The position numbers and the translations under genes are program-made. 39,959 nt of DNA from Pseudomonas sp. AKS31 (GTDB lineage: Bacteria > Pseudomonadota > Gammaproteobacteria > Pseudomonadales > Pseudomonadaceae): contig NZ_JAMLFX010000012.1 of the NCBI RefSeq assembly GCF_023634765.1, forward strand, positions 1 to 39,959, written 5' to 3'. Numbering within the stretch: position 1 is the first letter of the stretch; every line of letters starts with the position of its first letter. Positions 1 to 7,934 of this stretch are shown here, in pieces. The notes below the pieces were generated by a model. The model did not search any database. It was given only the letters and a program-made list of their open reading frames with translations, and had not been told where the DNA came from.

Positions 1-40
1 TCCCCGGTCTCAAACGTAAAGGATGTACCCGGTCTTTACC

Positions 41-184
41 CACCCCAGCCCTCTCCCGGAGGGAGAGGGGACTGACCGAGTGGTTTGGTAGAGATACGCC
101 GACGTGAAATACCGAGTCGAACTCAGATTTTGAAAGGCCCAAAAATCGGCTCCCTCTCCCTCGGGAGAGGGCTGGGGTGAGGGG
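41..184. repeat. Interspersed intergenic repeat with inverted ends
   Basis: The ends are inverted copies of each other: CACCCCAGCCCTCTCCC at 41-57 and GGGAGAGGGCTGGGGTG at 163-179. The stretch 62-122 is the reverse complement of a degenerate unit that occurs twice as direct copies at 29607-29668 and 29719-29780. It contains no credible coding sequence. It looks like a non-coding repeat family scattered through the chromosome. Confidence 0.7.
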
Positions 185-604
185 CAGCAACAACGCAAAT
201 CAAAAGCCGAACACCCACGCTCTTCACCACTCAATAGGCCGAGTGTCAGCTCGCCTGCTCTTGATCTTGATCCACGGGCGACATCGGAAGGCTGAGCGTA
301 GGGATTGATCCGGGCGTGGGAGCGCAGCGACCGTTTGGCGCAGCCAAACACAGCGAGAGGAGGTGCAGCGAAGCAAACCGTAGACGCTGCGCCCGGATCG
401 ATCCCGCTGCGAAGGAACCCCGAGCCCCAGCGAGCGGGCCGCACGCAGGAGCAAGCTTTTTGGGTTACCTTTTCGGCGTTTGGAAAAGGTGACTCGCCGT
501 AAGGGCGGAACCCTAAGCAGCCGTTACCGCAGAAACGGATATGTACCCGGTCAACCAGAACTCACTGCCCAACCAGAACCTGGTCGGCCCGAAGGCCGCC
601 ACGT
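185..604. other. Intergenic stretch without a gene; repeat-like DNA
   Basis: No convincing gene is seen. GATCCGGGCG at 306-315 pairs with CGCCCGGATC at about 390-399, and a small hairpin (TTTGGC-GCA-GCCAAA) lies between them. The part from about 470 to 560 resembles intergenic repeat DNA that I recall as multi-copy in P. fluorescens genomes; this is recollection only. A CGGCC-TTCG-GGCCG hairpin (minus-strand reading, about 588-599) just downstream of csgG may help end transcription, but it has no T run. Confidence 0.5.
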
Positions 605-1465
605 TCACTCCGCCTCCGGATCAACCTTGTTCTGGCTCAAATACCGATTCAAAACATCATCCTGCCCAGGCACAGAAGCGTCCCCCGCCACCTGCCACAA
701 CCGCCGCTCAATCCCCTGCGCCACCATATGCCCCACCGCCGCCTCAATCGCCGACAACACACACAACTGCGCCGGCTCATTCGTCGTATACCCAACCTCA
801 GCCTCAAGCAACTTCTTGAACTCGATAAACTTGAAAATCCCCGCACTGCGCGCCACCGAATAAATCGTCTTGCTGGTCATCACATTCGACAACACCTGCC
901 CACTGCGCACATCCACCGCACGCAAGTTCACAGTCACCTGATCCACCCGATACTCACGCTGCAAATCGATCCCGAGATAGCGCGCCCCTTCCCCACCGCT
1001 ACGCACATTCGTGTCATAAGCGATGATCCCGCCCTCGAGCATCATGTTCGCCGCCTGCAACGGCGGCAGCTCACCCTGAATATTTACCGGCGTATTCGGC
1101 TTCTTCTGCGACGCGCGAATAATCTTGCGTTCGGTTAACAGGTTCTGCAGCCCTTCCCGTTCCAGCACCACGAACCAGCCACTGGCCTGCATCGCGTCCA
1201 TCAACATCGACGCCGCGCCCTGGGTCACGCTGGTGGAAAACGAACTCGCCGGCGTCGGCTTGTACTGCCCGGTCTGGTCACGGAAGCCGTACACCACCGC
1301 CATCAACCGACCCTTGGGCCGTGGCATCTTCAGCAAGTCGTAGTAAGTCGAAGCCCTGGGGGTCAGGGTCGGGGTTTCGGTGTCCTGTTCGGCCGGCATC
1401 GGCTCGCGCAGACTGCACCCTTGTAATGTCGCCAACATCAGCCCTAGCGCGATGATCTTTTTCAT
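605..1465 (-). CDS. csgG: Curli export channel lipoprotein CsgG
   Basis: This is the outer-membrane lipoprotein that forms the nonameric curli secretion pore. The 286-aa product (E. coli CsgG is about 277 aa) begins with a lipoprotein signal peptide ending LQGC, so Cys17 should be the lipidated residue. The body carries CsgG-family features: a central VLEREGLQNLL segment, a glycine-rich GGIIAYDTN block and a V-N-L-R-A-V-D-V strand. The ATG is preceded by GGGGAG seven bases upstream. It is the last gene of a long minus-strand run: csgF ends 28 bp upstream and csgE and pseudopilin genes precede that. No curlin subunit gene (csgA/csgB) or csgD is present in the window. The family assignment is firm; whether it exports curlin or serves the neighbouring secretion machine is open. 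Confidence 0.93.
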   Translation of the reverse strand: MKKIIALGLMLATLQGCSLREPMPAEQDTETPTLTPRASTYYDLLKMPRPKGRLMAVVYGFRDQTGQYKPTPASSFSTSVTQGAASMLMDAMQASGWFVVLEREGLQNLLTERKIIRASQKKPNTPVNIQGELPPLQAANMMLEGGIIAYDTNVRSGGEGARYLGIDLQREYRVDQVTVNLRAVDVRSGQVLSNVMTSKTIYSVARSAGIFKFIEFKKLLEAEVGYTTNEPAQLCVLSAIEAAVGHMVAQGIERRLWQVAGDASVPGQDDVLNRYLSQNKVDPEAE

Positions 1466-1493
1466 GTCCGCTCTCCCCGGAACCGTCAGCCCG

Positions 1494-1925
1494 TCATGGG
1501 TTGAGGCCGTTCACCTGAATTTCCGAAACCTCACCGGTCGCTCGATCGGTCACTTCAATGCTCAGTGCCCCGGAGTCGTCGATGACGTTGACGATAAAAG
1601 AGTCGGTGGACAGGCTCCCCGTGTTGCCGGTGGAGATGTTGTCCAGCAACTGCCCTAGCAGCCGCGATTGCAATTGACTGGTGAAGCGCTCCAGCGCCGA
1701 GGTGCCGGCCACCGCCGAACGGCTCTGGATGTCCGGATCGTCGTGATCGTTCTGCGCCTGTGCGTTGTTGAGCAGCCAGGTGCCATTGAGCGGGTTGCCA
1801 CCGAACGACGGGTTGACCGGCGTGTAGACCAGTTCAGTGGCCTGGACAGCGGCAGCGCTGGCGAGCCCGATCAACAACCCCGAGATCCAGAATCCGCTGC
1901 GCCGTGAGAACGTTGTGCTGTTCAT
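1494..1925 (-). CDS. csgF: Curli assembly factor CsgF
   Basis: CsgF docks on the outer face of the CsgG pore and couples secretion to curlin nucleation at the cell surface. The 143-aa product has an N-terminal signal peptide (cleavage probably after VQA). Its mature N-terminus contains the CsgF hallmark NPSFGGNPLNGTWLLNNAQAQ, the segment that in the known CsgG-CsgF complex inserts into the channel. The C-terminal half ends in short beta strands. The ATG overlaps the csgE stop codon as ATGA (1922-1925), so translation is probably coupled. Length and sequence match the family well. Its position behind secretion-pilin genes rather than curlin genes is the unusual feature. Confidence 0.93.
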   Translation of the reverse strand: MNSTTFSRRSGFWISGLLIGLASAAAVQATELVYTPVNPSFGGNPLNGTWLLNNAQAQNDHDDPDIQSRSAVAGTSALERFTSQLQSRLLGQLLDNISTGNTGSLSTDSFIVNVIDDSGALSIEVTDRATGEVSEIQVNGLNP

Positions 1926-2314
1926 AGTTCGTCCTTCTCGAGGTCGGTGGTGTCCTGCAACAGAGCCTCCAGCTTGCGCTGGACAACCTGGCGTCGAACC
2001 CAGTCGGCGGCCGCATAGGCCTCGTCCTTCAGTTCCACGGTGTTCGGCGGCAGGAAGCGCCGATACACCAGGCGTTGCTGATATTCCACGGTCACCAGGC
2101 TGCCCCAGCGCGCGTCGGGGCGCTCGCGCACCACCAGGTTGAAATCCATCGGGCTGGTGTCGCGCAGGCGTTCACTGAACGAGTAGTAAAAGTCGTGGCC
2201 GATGTGCGAGATCGTGTCGTCGACGATGAAGCCCATCATTTCGTCTTCTTCACCGGCCTGAGCACAGCACGCCGCCACGGTGACAATCAGCGCGCACCAC
2301 CACTGGCGAATCAT
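1922..2314 (-). CDS. csgE: Curli secretion specificity factor CsgE
   Basis: CsgE is a periplasmic protein that caps the CsgG channel and gives substrate selectivity. The 130-aa product (E. coli CsgE about 129 aa) starts with a signal peptide ending near CAQA. It then shows the family core: a V-D-D-T-I-S-H-I-G-H-D-F-Y segment at about residues 30-42, and RERPDARWGSLVTV. The gene begins with ATGA overlapping the stop of the upstream pseudopilin gene (2311-2314), and its own stop overlaps the csgF start. These two couplings place the curli module inside the secretion operon rather than beside it. Confidence 0.92.
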   Translation of the reverse strand: MIRQWWCALIVTVAACCAQAGEEDEMMGFIVDDTISHIGHDFYYSFSERLRDTSPMDFNLVVRERPDARWGSLVTVEYQQRLVYRRFLPPNTVELKDEAYAAADWVRRQVVQRKLEALLQDTTDLEKDEL

Positions 2315-2862
2315 GGCTGCAACGCCTGTGGCAGATTCGACTGGCCTTTGGCCGGGCCCCCGCTACTAGTGCCAGTGCCGCCGAGAAAGGCTTTTTCTGC
2401 CACGAATTGCCAGTCCGAATAACGCTGCATGCCTTCGAAATCCGACCACTGCGTCGGGAAGTCCGCCTGCTTCAAGGGCAGCTCGGTCGAAGGACTGTTG
2501 AGGCCGGTGATGCGTCCGTCGAAACCGCGTTGCAGCGCCCATTCACCCTGACCGATCGGGTCCGGATAGAGCTGACGCAGGTGATGCTTGGCCTCGGGAA
2601 AACGCTGATCTTCAAGCAGATCCGCCAGTTCTTTCGGGTACTGCGCCAGCCCCGGCGAACTGCGGTAATAACTGCGCAGCGCCTGTGCGTACTGAGTGCC
2701 AACCCAGAGCAACTGGCGTTCACGGTCACGACGCGAAGCGGTCGACCACAACTCGCCGACACTGGCCAGGCCCATGCCCATCACCGCAATCAGGAACAGC
2801 ACGCCCAGGTAGGTGAAACCACCCTGCTGCGCGCGGTTACCACTCGGCATACTGGCTGCCAT
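2311..2862 (-). CDS. Pseudopilin lacking Glu5 (GspK/XcmX-like position in the operon)
   Basis: This 183-aa protein has a prepilin-like N-terminus: a short basic leader, a Gly-Gly/Phe cleavage site (QQGG|FTYLG) and a hydrophobic helix VLFLIAVMGMGLASV, followed by a soluble domain. Residue 5 of the predicted mature protein is Gly rather than the usual Glu, which in type II systems is typical of the tip subunit GspK. The rest is unlike classical GspK in length. The start at 2862 is preferred over an upstream GTG (2907) because GGGAGGG sits seven bases before it; a further ATG at 2850 is possible. It overlaps the end of the preceding pseudopilin gene by about 26 bp and csgE by 4 bp. It needs a prepilin peptidase, which is not encoded in this window. 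Confidence 0.8.
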   Translation of the reverse strand: MAASMPSGNRAQQGGFTYLGVLFLIAVMGMGLASVGELWSTASRRDRERQLLWVGTQYAQALRSYYRSSPGLAQYPKELADLLEDQRFPEAKHHLRQLYPDPIGQGEWALQRGFDGRITGLNSPSTELPLKQADFPTQWSDFEGMQRYSDWQFVAEKAFLGGTGTSSGGPAKGQSNLPQALQP

Positions 2863-3211
2863 CACGCGCCCTCCCGGTAGCACCGCTTTTGATGTCGGCC
2901 ACGCCACCGGCGACGCCGTCCGGTGGCGCGATCAGCACCCACTGGTCTTTGCGTTCGGTGATCGGATCGAGTGGCGCATTGCGCAGGTAACGTTGCTCGA
3001 TCAGTTGCTCGATGGAATCCGGATAACGCCCGGTGTCGCCGTAGAAGTGATCCAGCGCCTCGCGCATTGCCGACAAGCTCTGGCGCAGGGTGGTTTCCTT
3101 CGACGCTTCAAGGCTGTTGAAGTAGCGCGGCAGGGCGATGGTCATCAGCGTGGCGATGATCGCCATCACCACCATCAGCTCCAGCAAGGTAAAACCTTTT
3201 TCCCGGCGCAT
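2837..3211 (-). CDS. GspG-like pseudopilin
   Basis: This 124-aa protein has a very short leader MRREKG followed by FTLLELMVVMAIIATLM, the class III signal with Glu at mature position 5. The soluble part resembles GspG/PulG (YFNSLEASKETTLRQSL, then a PLDP segment) and ends in a low-complexity Gly/Ser/Arg tail. The ATG at 3211 puts the cleavage site at the normal distance; a longer reading back to 3337 would add 42 residues before the signal and is unlikely. The gene lies 5 bp after the preceding pseudopilin gene and overlaps the next one. It would be processed by a genomic PilD-type peptidase and assemble into the inner-membrane pseudopilus. Confidence 0.85.
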   Translation of the reverse strand: MRREKGFTLLELMVVMAIIATLMTIALPRYFNSLEASKETTLRQSLSAMREALDHFYGDTGRYPDSIEQLIEQRYLRNAPLDPITERKDQWVLIAPPDGVAGGVADIKSGATGRARDGSQYAEW

Positions 3212-3216
3212 GAGGT

Positions 3217-3690
3217 TCACCACTCGCGGTAGGCGATGCCGTTGAGGCCCTTGCCCCGGGCGTGGGAGTAGACGTCGAACACGTCCTCGCCATCGCGCGG
3301 GTTCTGAGCCGAACTGTTGTAGGCGCGCACGCCCCAACCCCCTTCGTCATCACGTTTGGCCGGCACCAGCGGATCGCGCGGGATGCGGCGTAAAAAGTAG
3401 AACTTGGCGCCTTTGGCACTGCGCACATCGCGCACGCCTTCGACCAGCACCTTCAGGTTCGGCGGGTAGCCGCTGCTGTTCAGCGACTTCTCGATGTAAC
3501 CGGCATCAAAGGCGCGTTTGTAGGCGTCGATAGCGTCGCGGATCTGATACAGCGCATTGCGCAATTCCTGCTCCTTGCCACGCCGCACCAGGGTCTCGGT
3601 CAGGGGCGCGGCCATGCTCGCCAACAGGCCGATCAGGGCCAGCGTCACCACGACTTCGATCAGGGTGAAACCGCGTTGGGAGGCGTTCAT
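3217..3690 (-). CDS. GspG/GspH-type pseudopilin
   Basis: This 157-aa protein opens with MNASQRG|FTLIEVVVTLALIGLLASM, a canonical prepilin signal with Glu5. A long alpha-helical stretch (ETLVRRGKEQELRNALYQIRDAI) and a GspG-like beta domain follow, with an R-R-I-P-R-D-P-L motif, as in major pseudopilins that bind calcium near the C-terminus. ATG at 3690 is chosen; a TTG at 3696 overlapping the secretin stop codon is possible but would add only two residues. It follows the secretin gene by 2 bp and leads a set of three pseudopilin genes. Confidence 0.86.
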   Translation of the reverse strand: MNASQRGFTLIEVVVTLALIGLLASMAAPLTETLVRRGKEQELRNALYQIRDAIDAYKRAFDAGYIEKSLNSSGYPPNLKVLVEGVRDVRSAKGAKFYFLRRIPRDPLVPAKRDDEGGWGVRAYNSSAQNPRDGEDVFDVYSHARGKGLNGIAYREW

Positions 3691-3692
3691 GA

Positions 3693-5540
3693 TCAAGGCT
3701 TCTCGACAGTGACGCGGGTGGTGGCCACGGCCGATTCACCGACTGCACGCGGCTGCGCGGCAGGCGACGGCATCACGTAGCTCTGCGAACGATCCGGTGC
3801 CTGAATGTGCATGCTGGTTTCGGTGCCGGTGGAGAACTCCATGTCCGACGGGCTCTGATACGGCAGGTTGCGCACGATCCGTGGAGTGATCGACAGCACC
3901 AGTTCCGATTTGCCGACGGTGTCCTTGTTGCTGCCGAACAGGCGGCCCAGCCCGGGAATGTCACCAAGGCCCGGAATCTTGTTGCCAGTGGCGCCGTGGT
4001 CGTTGCGCATCAGGCCTGCAAGTATCTGCGTTTCGCCGTCGTGCAAGCGCAGCGAGGTTTGCGCGTTGCGGGTGTCGACCTGTACCGGGATCGTGCCCTG
4101 ACGGGTGGGTTCCAGCGGCGTGGCGTTACTCACTTCCAGAGCAATCTTGATTGCCACTTCGTTGTTCAGGTGCACGGTCGGTTGCACTTCGAGTTTCAGA
4201 CCGACGTCGAGGTAAGTGACGCTTTCGGTGATCACCGGGCCTTGGGTCGACGGCACCGAGGTCGCGCTGATGATCGGCACGCGCTGGCCGATGTGGATGC
4301 GCGCCTGCTCACGGTTGCTGACACGAATCACCGGGCTGGCCAAGGTGTTGATGTCGTTGTCCTGCGCGTTGATCTTGGCTTGCGGTGATGGCGAGATCGA
4401 GATGCGGCTGGAGTTGATGCCTTTCAGTTGATCAAGCAGGGTTACCGCCGAACCGTCGCTGTTGACCACGCCGAAGGTGTTCGGCCATTGCAGGCCAAGG
4501 TCGAGAATGCGCTGGGTGGCGACTTCCATCACCTCCACCTCGAGCACCACTTCCGGGTTGGACTGGTCCTGCGATTGCAAGAGCTTTTCGGCCATGCGCA
4601 CGGCGTCTTCGGTGTCGCGCATGGTCAGGGTATTGAGGCGTTCGTCAACGAACACGTCGCGGGTCTTGAGCATGGTTTTGACCATGTTCAGCGCGGTATT
4701 GGCGTCGATGCTGGTCAGGTAGAAAGTGCGCATCACCAGCTCCTGGTAATCCTTCAGTTTCTGCGGCGAGTCCGGATAGATCAGCAAGGTGTTTTCGTTC
4801 ACCACTTTCTGGTGCAACTGGTTCTGTTGCAGCAGCAATGTCACGGCGTCTTCGATGCGCACATCACGCACGAAGATCGTCGCTTTCATGTCCGGGCGCA
4901 GGTCTTTGTCGAAGATGAAATTCAGCCCGGCGACCTGCGACAACACTTCAAAAATGGTCTTGAGATTGGCGTCGCGAAATTCCAGGGTCACCGGGCGGTC
5001 AAGCTTGGTGCGCAGTTGCGGATAAACAATCACGTTGCGGCTCTGCACCAGGCGAATGTTGCCTTGCAGCGCCAGCGCGCCTTCGTTGTTCGGGTCGAGT
5101 TCGAGGATCTGTTTGACCTGGCGATCAGCGCCGTATATGTCGCCGCGACGCAGATCGCCACGGGCCAGTTCCAGTTTCTCGTCCATGCTGCGCAGGTAGT
5201 CCATCTGCTTCAGGGCATCCTGGGCGCGGCGGTTGTTCGGTTCGATGGTCAACACGCGGTTGTAGGCGGTGCGGGCCGAAGCGAAGTCGCGGCGCGAACG
5301 GTCGGTGTCGCCGGATGTCAGCAGCGCGGTGATTGCCTTGGCCCGACCGCTGTTGAGCAGCAAGTGCAGTTCGGTGTCGCGGGGATTTTCACGCAGGCCT
5401 TCCTCGATCCGGGCCAGCCCCGCCTCGTACTGACCCTGTTCAATCAGGTCGGCGGCTTCCTTGTTGGCCACTTGTGCGGAACTGCACGCGGCCAGCCCGG
5501 CACACAGGCCCAGGCTCATCAGCAAACGGGAACGGTTCAT
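3693..5540 (-). CDS. gspD: Lipoprotein secretin of a hybrid T2SS/T4P-like machine (GspD/MshL type)
   Basis: This 615-aa protein would form the outer-membrane secretion ring. The signal peptide ends LAAC, making it a predicted lipoprotein. Residues about 25-165 are tetratricopeptide-like repeats (EAGLARIEEGLRENPRD, ARTAYNRVLTIEPNNRRA, ADRQVKQILELDPNNEGA). N-domains follow, then the secretin core with the family signatures V-P-I-I-S, L-K-L-E-V-Q-P-T-V and IPGLGDIPGLGRLFG near residues 530-545. An N-terminal TPR block fused to a secretin is more like MshL/PilQ-associated designs than classical GspD. The gene starts with ATGA overlapping the PilP-like gene upstream. The C-terminal about 60 residues are Ser/Pro-rich and probably disordered. 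Confidence 0.9.
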   Translation of the reverse strand: MNRSRLLMSLGLCAGLAACSSAQVANKEAADLIEQGQYEAGLARIEEGLRENPRDTELHLLLNSGRAKAITALLTSGDTDRSRRDFASARTAYNRVLTIEPNNRRAQDALKQMDYLRSMDEKLELARGDLRRGDIYGADRQVKQILELDPNNEGALALQGNIRLVQSRNVIVYPQLRTKLDRPVTLEFRDANLKTIFEVLSQVAGLNFIFDKDLRPDMKATIFVRDVRIEDAVTLLLQQNQLHQKVVNENTLLIYPDSPQKLKDYQELVMRTFYLTSIDANTALNMVKTMLKTRDVFVDERLNTLTMRDTEDAVRMAEKLLQSQDQSNPEVVLEVEVMEVATQRILDLGLQWPNTFGVVNSDGSAVTLLDQLKGINSSRISISPSPQAKINAQDNDINTLASPVIRVSNREQARIHIGQRVPIISATSVPSTQGPVITESVTYLDVGLKLEVQPTVHLNNEVAIKIALEVSNATPLEPTRQGTIPVQVDTRNAQTSLRLHDGETQILAGLMRNDHGATGNKIPGLGDIPGLGRLFGSNKDTVGKSELVLSITPRIVRNLPYQSPSDMEFSTGTETSMHIQAPDRSQSYVMPSPAAQPRAVGESAVATTRVTVEKP

Positions 5541-6049
5541 TGCGTACTCCCCACAGACAAGGTCTGCGACAAATGCAAAGGCAGGTAAACCAGGCTCAAT
5601 TCCAGATCGGAAATGCCGGTGATCTTCCAGGTATCGTCGATCACATCCCCGTTGCGCACGACGTAGATCTTTTCGCCGTTCTGCAAAAACACTTGCAGGT
5701 CGCTGCGGTCATGCAGCCTGCCGACGAACTGAAACGGCACCGGTGGCAGGCTCGGGGCTTGCACCACAGTTGCTGGATTGATGGCAATTTCGGTGACCGT
5801 GGCCAGGGTTGGCGCAGCTTTCCAGGTTTTGGCCGCGAACAGGTCGCCGGCCGGGCTCAGGTCCTTGATCGGCGCATCCTTGGCCTTGGCGATGCTGGCC
5901 GGTAGCGCGCCACGGGATTTCCCCGGCGTGACGACGGCCACTTCGTTGGAATCGGCGTCATCACTTGGCGAGAAATACTCCGGCAACCACGCCAGTGCCG
6001 CCGTCACGCCGAAGAACGCCAGCCAGCCTGTCACGCGCTTGGTATTCAT
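5537..6049 (-). CDS. PilP/GspC-like periplasmic linker protein
   Basis: This 170-aa protein has one N-terminal membrane segment (about residues 5-24), a Pro/Ala-rich linker, and a C-terminal beta domain of about 65 residues containing PFQFVGRL, V-F-L-Q-N-G-E-K-I-Y-V-V-R-N-G-D-V-I and WKITGI. This matches the homology-region fold of GspC and PilP, which connects the inner-membrane platform to the secretin. ATG at 6049 (TGATG overlap with the preceding stop) is supported by GAGG five bases upstream; the GTG at 6052 would be too close to that site. Position between the PilO-like gene and the secretin gene fits the pilMNOPQ gene order. Confidence 0.82.
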   Translation of the reverse strand: MNTKRVTGWLAFFGVTAALAWLPEYFSPSDDADSNEVAVVTPGKSRGALPASIAKAKDAPIKDLSPAGDLFAAKTWKAAPTLATVTEIAINPATVVQAPSLPPVPFQFVGRLHDRSDLQVFLQNGEKIYVVRNGDVIDDTWKITGISDLELSLVYLPLHLSQTLSVGSTQ

Positions 6050-6597
6050 CACGACCTCGACAGGTAAAGGGTCATACGGATCCGGCCGTTGAGGTCGGTG
6101 TCGCCAATTTTCTTGCGTTGCAACTCAAGGTCTTCCACCACCACCGCCGGCAACTGGCCGAGCAACGCGTGCAGGAAACGGCGCAGTTGCGGGTAGCTGC
6201 CGCGTACTGGCAACAGGATTTGATAGCGCGCCAGATGGGTTTTCGGGTCGACGCCGAGGGCGTATTCGCCGCGCGCGAGGGTGATGTGCTCCTGGGCTGC
6301 GAGGGCGTAGATGCGATCGATGGCGACGGTAGCTTGCGGCTGCGCCGGCAGTTTGTTGCGGAAGTCGTCGAGCTGACGTTGCGGCACCACCGGCGGCGCG
6401 ATACTGCCGTCTTCAACCTTGGCCAGGTACGCGGTGGCTTCCTGAGTCTGCTGGCTGAGGTGCTGCAACGATTGCCAGCCCGGCAACAAACCGCCAAGTG
6501 CCCAGGCCACGGCAACCAGCAGCAGCGCCAGCCCGGCCAGGCCTGGAATGCCGAGGCCTTGCAGGTATTCGTGGACGATCAGTCTAGGGATTCGCAT
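6049..6597 (-). CDS. PilO/GspM-like inner-membrane platform protein
   Basis: This 182-aa bitopic membrane protein has a short cytoplasmic N-terminus, a membrane helix at about residues 17-40 (GIPGLAGLALLLVAVAWALG), a heptad-rich segment (LQHLSQQTQEATAYLAKV), and a ferredoxin-like periplasmic domain (YQILLPVRGSYPQLRRFLHAL). PilO/GspM proteins form the periplasmic arch of the assembly platform with the PilN/GspL partner. ATG at 6597 has GGGAG seven bases upstream; the TTG at 6603 would leave one base. It overlaps the PilN-like gene by 14 bp. Confidence 0.83.
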   Translation of the reverse strand: MRIPRLIVHEYLQGLGIPGLAGLALLLVAVAWALGGLLPGWQSLQHLSQQTQEATAYLAKVEDGSIAPPVVPQRQLDDFRNKLPAQPQATVAIDRIYALAAQEHITLARGEYALGVDPKTHLARYQILLPVRGSYPQLRRFLHALLGQLPAVVVEDLELQRKKIGDTDLNGRIRMTLYLSRS

Positions 6598-7129
6598 CGC
6601 CAATCTCCCAAGTCGCCGACAGGTTGAATTGCACCGGTTGCTCCGGCGATTTGACGACGATTTCGTGGCTCAGCAGCGACACGTCGGACAGCTCGTCGCT
6701 GGCTTCCAGACGTTTGTGGAAGTCGAGCATCGCTTGCAGATCCCGCGCTTCGGCGCTGATTCGAACCTGACCTTTGCGCGCATCCGGGGTCAGGGTCAGC
6801 AGCGCGACGTCATCGCGCGGCATCGCTTCGAGCATGGCGAACAGGCGTTCCCACGGCCGGCGCAGTTGCTGCGAGACCTTGCGCATCTCGGCGAGGTTTG
6901 CCGCTTGCTCACGGGTTTCCGCCGGGCTCAGGGTGGACTTGGCGCCGCTGTCGCCGGTGAGCTGACGCTGAGTGGTTTGCAGGTGGCCTTGTTGCTGTTC
7001 GGTGTGCGCGTCGAGGTGCTGTTGCACGCCGAAGCACAGCAGCGCCAGCAGTACACCGCCGCCGAGCAGGCTCCAGCCCAATGGGCCGGAACGTGGGCGC
7101 GGCTGAAAATCGAGGTTAAGGGCGCGCAT
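6584..7129 (-). CDS. PilN-like inner-membrane platform protein
   Basis: This 181-aa protein has a short cytoplasmic tail beginning MRALNLDFQPRPRSG (PilN proteins carry an N-L-x-P-type motif here that docks into PilM), one membrane helix at about residues 17-36, a coiled-coil stretch, and a periplasmic ferredoxin-like domain with VRISAEARDLQAMLDFHKRLE. Start ATG at 7129 lies directly after the stop of the PilM-like gene (TGAG-ATG), which fits translational coupling. With the flanking genes it forms a pilM-N-O-P set rather than the gspL/gspM pair of classical type II systems. Confidence 0.82.
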   Translation of the reverse strand: MRALNLDFQPRPRSGPLGWSLLGGGVLLALLCFGVQQHLDAHTEQQQGHLQTTQRQLTGDSGAKSTLSPAETREQAANLAEMRKVSQQLRRPWERLFAMLEAMPRDDVALLTLTPDARKGQVRISAEARDLQAMLDFHKRLEASDELSDVSLLSHEIVVKSPEQPVQFNLSATWEIGDANP

Positions 7130-7130
7130 C

Positions 7131-7934
7131 TCAGGCCACCGCCCGGGACATGACGTACAAGCCGTCACGCACGGTCATCGAGGCGTCTTCGAGGGTGCGC
7201 AGCTGCACACCCGCCACAGCCGGATGCGCGTCGAGGCGCGCCGGTGCATGCAGATAAACGTTGAAGGCACGTTCGCTGGTCGACGCTTGCAGCTGCCGTT
7301 CACGACCGATCAGGGCATTCAACGCCACGTCGCTGTCGCTGCCGCCCACCGAACGCACCCCGGCCCAGCGCCCTTCCCTTGCCAGCAACAACACGCTGCG
7401 TTGCGGCTCGGCGACGACAAAGAGGAAGTCGCCGGCATCGAGGCTTTTGTCGAAGCGGTTGAACGCCGCCATCAGGTACGGCTGCACCGAGCGCAGGCGC
7501 AAACCGCGACCGCTGACCAGCGTGCGCAGACGTTCGAGCAAGTCTTGCGGCAAGGCGCTGGCGATGCGGTCGTAACCGGCCGGTTCAGCGGACAGCACCA
7601 GGCTCCACGCTTGGCTTGGAGCGCCAAACAGGTCTTCAAAACACAGTTGGGCGAAGCCGCGCAGTTCTTCCGGGCTGCTGATCTGCGCACTCCATGGCAC
7701 CAGGCAAAAGCGGCTGAAGTGTCCGGAAATCACCACGCTCAATTCAGCACCGGCACGGGCGTGTTCGCCGAGCAGGCGGTCGAGGGTGTCCAGCGCCACC
7801 GCGTAGCTCTGGAAGCCTTCGTCGATGTATCCGACGCTGCCCAGCCACAGGGTGTCGCTGCCGCGCCGTTGACCCAAGCCAACACCGCTGGCGCCGAGCA
7901 CGGCGACAAAACGCTCACGCGATAAAAGTGACAC
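7131..7934 (-). CDS. PilM/GspL-like cytoplasmic actin-fold protein
   Basis: This 267-aa soluble protein has no membrane segment. It resembles the cytoplasmic actin-like part of GspL or a divergent PilM, which links the secretion ATPase to the membrane platform. Visible features include alternating beta/alpha elements with GDFLFVVAEPQRSVLLLAREGRWAGVRSV near the middle and a VYLHAPARLDAHP segment. I choose the GTG at 7934, inside the end of the ATPase gene (20-bp overlap), because GGAGGAGATC lies just upstream; readings starting at 8009 would have a basic, Trp-rich leader that overlaps gspE by 95 bp. Sequence conservation is weak, so the assignment leans on its place between gspE and the PilN-like gene. 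Confidence 0.75.
   Translation of the reverse strand: MSLLSRERFVAVLGASGVGLGQRRGSDTLWLGSVGYIDEGFQSYAVALDTLDRLLGEHARAGAELSVVISGHFSRFCLVPWSAQISSPEELRGFAQLCFEDLFGAPSQAWSLVLSAEPAGYDRIASALPQDLLERLRTLVSGRGLRLRSVQPYLMAAFNRFDKSLDAGDFLFVVAEPQRSVLLLAREGRWAGVRSVGGSDSDVALNALIGRERQLQASTSERAFNVYLHAPARLDAHPAVAGVQLRTLEDASMTVRDGLYVMSRAVA

Noticed and set aside
605..1465. CsgG as a general LPS-assembly or lipoprotein of unknown type
   Set aside because: Neighbouring csgE and csgF are canonical and the CsgG fold features and lipobox are clear.
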